Source of the DNA: Chloroflexota bacterium
GTDB lineage: Bacteria > Chloroflexota > Limnocylindria > Limnocylindrales > CSP1-4
Assembly (NCBI GenBank): GCA_021777365.1
Contig: JAJYDP010000202.1
Location: 1 to 8,028, forward strand
Direction of reading: 5' to 3'
DNA length: 8,028 nt
Position numbers and translations under genes: made by a program
Notes under the pieces: generated by a model
Told to the model about the DNA's origin: nothing
The model's database searches: none
Seen by the model: the letters and a program-made list of their open reading frames with translations, nothing else
In this document: one piece after another, positions 7,077 to 8,028 of the stretch
How positions within the stretch are numbered: the first letter of the stretch is position 1
How the letters are laid out: each line of letters opens with the position of its first letter

Positions 7077-7151
7077 GTGGGAAGACGCGGTTATCCGCCA
7101 GAGTTCCGGCGCAAAGTGCTCGACGTGGTGGAGGCGGGCCGGGAATGTGCC
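7077..7151 (+). pseudogene. N-terminal remnant of an IS3/HTH_Tnp_1-type transposase
   Basis: From the GTG at 7077 the frame reads V-GRRGYPPEFRRKVLDVVEAGRE. The YPPEFRRKVLDVVEAGR pattern is the first helix of the N-terminal helix-turn-helix in many IS3-type OrfA transposases. Those proteins would continue with an hxxVAxxLGhSxxTIxxW-like segment, where h is a hydrophobic residue. Here the match stops after about 25 residues, and the sequence turns into CANRLCRTGCAP and runs into 19-base repeats. No catalytic part exists in the window. The fragment is therefore a dead end piece, probably cut by another insertion or deletion. Confidence 0.6.
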
Positions 7152-7169
7152 AACCGCCTATGCCGCACT

Positions 7170-7226
7170 GGATGTGCGCCAACCAAATGGATGTGCGCCA
7201 ACCAAATGGATGTGCTCCAACCCTTG
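7170..7226. repeat. 19-base tandem repeat, three copies
   Basis: The unit GGATGTGCGCCAACCAAAT occurs exactly twice (7170-7188 and 7189-7207). A third copy (7208-7226) has drifted, with GCTCC in place of GCGCC and a changed end. A degenerate relative, ATGTGC-CAACC, lies at 7145-7155, where the transposase similarity ends. As 19 is not a multiple of three, the array is not a coding repeat. Direct repeats of this size occur at the ends of some IS21-type elements as transposase binding sites, and in iteron-like sites. The former is a guess from the neighbouring remnant. Confidence 0.85.
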
Positions 7227-7251
7227 ACAGCGCCACCCCCTCGCCCAGCCT

Positions 7252-7272
7252 CCCGCAAACCCCCTTTGCGGG
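7252..7272. terminator. Strong hairpin before the last gene
   Basis: CCCGCAAA (7252-7259), loop of five C, TTTGCGGG (7265-7272) is a perfect eight-pair inverted repeat, 18 bases before the ATG at 7291. No T tract follows on the plus strand. It could stop transcription entering from the left or act in the leader of the next gene. On the minus strand its trailing bases are not T-rich either. Confidence 0.45.
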
Positions 7273-7277
7273 GGTGC

Positions 7278-7284
7278 GAGGGAG
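7278..7284 (+). promoter_or_regulatory. Ribosome binding site, placed in a small hairpin loop
   Basis: GAGGGAG lies six bases before the ATG at 7291 and supports that start. Its first six bases form the loop between GTGC (7274-7277) and GCAC (7284-7287), a four-pair stem directly after the stronger hairpin at 7252-7272. Confidence 0.6.
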
Positions 7285-7290
7285 CACGAG

Positions 7291-8028
7291 ATGGACGACA
7301 CGACGCGACGGCCGGCGGCCGGCGGGGCGAACCGCCCGCAGCTCAGCTTCCCCCTGTACCTGGCCGCCGCGCTCGCCGCGCTGGCGTGGCCGCGCCTGGC
7401 CCCCGGCGCCGGCCTCTTCGCGCGCCTGGGCCCCGCCGCGAGCGCGATCCTGTGGGTGCCCTTCGCCCTGTGGGCGGCGGCCGAGGGGGTGCTGCTGGTC
7501 GCGCCGCATGTCGGGGCAGTGAGTGCCGGCGACGCGCGCCGGCTGGCGATCGCCCGCCTCGTCAGCGGCATTCGGCTGCTGGCGCGCTGCGCGGTCTGGC
7601 TGATCCCGCTGGTCGCGCTCCTGGGGGCCGATCCACTCGCCTGGGCGGATCGCCTGACGAGCTCGCTGCTCAACCTCGCCCTGGCGGGGGCCGGCGTCGC
7701 CATCTTCGCGGTGGCGATCCCGCGGGCGGGGCGCGCCGATCTGTCGGCGATCGCGGGCCGCTTTGACCCCACAAACCCATCGCGGGCAGACGAGAGCGGC
7801 GCCGATGGCCCGCCACGCGCCGGATTCCCGGACGCGCGCGCCGCTTCCGCCGGCCGAGGTGTGGTCGGCTCGGGCGTGACGCTCGACCACGCCGTGCCCA
7901 CGAGCGCCGATCCGCTGGCGGCTCCGGTGCGCGCGGTTCGGGCGGGACTGCGTCGCGCGGCCGGCTTCGTCGTGCGGGTGGGCGTCCCGATCGTGCGCGC
8001 CGCCATCCGCTGGACGATCGCTGGTGCG
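7291..8028 (+). CDS. Multi-pass membrane protein, 3' end cut by the window edge
   Basis: The frame is open from the ATG at 7291, with a good Shine-Dalgarno site, to the last base, giving 246 residues without a stop, so the C-terminus is missing. A short charged N-terminus (MDDTTRRPAAGGANRPQ) precedes hydrophobic segments at about residues 19-34, 50-72, 95-112 and 123-144. A hydrophilic Ala/Asp/Gly/Pro-rich linker (about 150-205) follows, then a basic amphipathic or membrane-associated stretch (about 212-246) with many Val, Ile and Arg. Third positions are strongly G/C, and the competing frames are Arg/Pro-rich, so this is the coding frame. Its plan of four helices then a polar linker recalls the first gene of the window, but I see no sequence similarity. 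No family is recognised and no function is proposed. Confidence 0.78.
   Translation, partial: MDDTTRRPAAGGANRPQLSFPLYLAAALAALAWPRLAPGAGLFARLGPAASAILWVPFALWAAAEGVLLVAPHVGAVSAGDARRLAIARLVSGIRLLARCAVWLIPLVALLGADPLAWADRLTSSLLNLALAGAGVAIFAVAIPRAGRADLSAIAGRFDPTNPSRADESGADGPPRAGFPDARAASAGRGVVGSGVTLDHAVPTSADPLAAPVRAVRAGLRRAAGFVVRVGVPIVRAAIRWTIAGA

Larger units (their letters stand above)
6904..7290. other. Gap with mobile-element debris
   Basis: No intact gene lies in these 387 bases. In order they contain a hairpin (6983-7000), a second hairpin (7051-7075), a transposase N-terminal remnant (7077-7151), a 19-base tandem repeat (7170-7226), a third strong hairpin (7252-7272) and the ribosome site of the next gene. 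Confidence 0.65.

Noticed and set aside
7170..7226. CRISPR-like array
   Set aside because: The 19-base units are directly adjacent with no spacers, too short and too few, and no cas gene is in the window.
7224..7229. Perfect TTGACA as a -35 element for the last gene
   Set aside because: At 16-18 bases downstream the sequence is GC-rich and has nothing like a -10 hexamer, and the strong hairpin at 7252 would occupy the region.
6979..7890. Minus-strand open frames across the right-hand part
   Set aside because: They are Arg/Gln/Gly-rich shadows of the plus-strand membrane protein at 7291. The plus frame has clear membrane helices, a ribosome site and coding-type third positions.

Overview
The window is high-GC bacterial DNA with strong G/C preference at third codon positions, GTG as well as ATG starts, and Ala/Arg/Pro/Gly-rich proteins. 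This fits Actinomycetota or a high-GC Chloroflexota lineage, and the sequence alone does not decide between them. There is no rRNA, tRNA or CRISPR array. The centre is a very large secreted RHS/YD-repeat protein. Small membrane proteins of unrecognised family flank it.

Left part (1-2103). A membrane protein with a hydrophilic tail (to 819) runs in from the left edge. It converges, across 28 bases, on a small Cys-containing minus-strand ORF (848-1096). A divergent gap leads to a small four-helix membrane protein (from 1279) with a good Shine-Dalgarno site, but its reading frame is broken near 1450. The 356-base gap 1748-2103 holds several inverted repeats and ends in a convincing sigma70-type promoter (TTGACC, 17-base spacer, TATACG).

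Centre (2104-6903). The promoter drives a 1399-residue protein made of a Sec signal peptide, a Pro/Ser/Ala linker, a galactose-binding-like beta-sandwich, a DUF6531-like region, about 34 YD repeats, an RHS-associated core ending in DPTGR, and a variable 113-residue hydrophobic C-terminal tip. With no spacing after its stop comes a 199-residue protein with three N-terminal membrane helices and a helical tail. By position and by analogy with WapA/RHS polymorphic toxins, I infer a toxin-tip and immunity pair. Neither the tip nor the partner belongs to a family I recognise, so this is the best candidate for something undescribed. Codon use shifts to more A/T-ending codons near 5877, slightly before the expected core/tip boundary.

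Right part (6904-8028). A 387-base gap contains a terminator-like hairpin, the N-terminal remnant of an IS3/HTH_Tnp_1-type transposase, three head-to-tail copies of a 19-base repeat, and a strong hairpin. This looks like mobile-element debris beside the toxin cassette. A further multi-pass membrane protein starts at 7291 and runs off the right edge.
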